Positions 63,996-64,000 of a stretch of DNA of 64,000 nt are shown here, one piece after another. Origin of the DNA: an uncultured Candidatus Altimarinota bacterium. GTDB lineage: Bacteria; Patescibacteriota; Gracilibacteria; BD1-5; UBA6164. The first letter of the stretch is position 1; each line of letters starts with the position of its first letter. Where the stretch lies: NCBI GenBank assembly GCA_937944145.1, contig CALDZK010000004.1, positions 203,113-267,112 of the forward strand, in the 5' to 3' direction. The notes below the pieces were generated by a model that was not told where the DNA came from, ran no database searches, and saw only the letters and a program-made list of their open reading frames with translations. Both the position numbers and the translations under genes were made by a program.

Positions 63996-64000
63996 AAAGA

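Overview
The window comes from a bacterium that reads UGA as glycine (translation table 25), which within the Candidate Phyla Radiation points to Gracilibacteria (BD1-5/GN02) or Absconditabacteria (SR1). Nearly every conserved gene is broken by in-frame UGA codons at positions where homologues have glycine: the P-loop of guanylate kinase, the N-terminus of YvcK, residue 2 of DnaK, and about fifteen places in AlaRS. Only TAA and TAG act as stops. The DNA is AT-rich, intergenic gaps are short, and convergent gene pairs often share one bidirectional hairpin terminator. All coordinates below are reconstructed with UGA = Gly.

Layout. 1-4.7 kb: two large paralogous coiled-coil proteins of unknown function. 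4.8-12.8 kb: a short alaS, yvcK, a recR-small gene-deformylase cluster, a methyltransferase and two small genes including an ADP-ribosyltransferase-like one, then ftsL-like and rsmH. 13.1-19.4 kb: a SUF iron-sulfur operon (sufC, sufB, a small membrane gene, A-type carrier, sufD, sufS, sufU, Rrf2-type regulator). 19.5-27.8 kb: rplA, a small RNA gene that carries a piece of 23S rRNA, yidD, ruvA, a tyrA-like dehydrogenase, a pyruvyl transferase, a pilin, trigger factor, a DM13 lipoprotein, an O-methyltransferase and a VirB2-like pilin. 28-34 kb: leuS with an apparent HAM1/ITPase domain inserted, membrane proteins, trmD and gmk. 34.0-35.2 kb: a gene-free, hairpin-rich stretch with two promoter-to-terminator units, one of them an ornate RNA candidate of about 580 nt. 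35.2-50.6 kb: dnaK with a CIRCE-like operator, carAB, rpsT-infC-rpmI-rplT, pheT, recA and a DnaQ-like exonuclease. 50.7-64 kb: a sigma-region-4/HARE-HTH regulator, minor pilins, an RluA-type pseudouridine synthase, an SGNH hydrolase, tsaD, a HIT protein, tyrS, a membrane-fused spermidine-synthase-like protein and a cyclic-nucleotide-binding protein.

Most genes serve translation, tRNA charging and modification, protein folding, DNA repair, Fe-S assembly and type IV pili; biosynthesis is limited to carAB and a lone TyrA-like enzyme. The most unusual signals are: a family of palindromic repeats inserted in frame into five housekeeping genes (sufC, sufS, leuS, rluA-type, tsaD twice), where they encode Pro/Gly-rich peptides; the ITPase-like domain inside LeuRS; the ~580-nt structured RNA candidate; and the free-standing 23S rRNA fragment with its own promoter and terminator.
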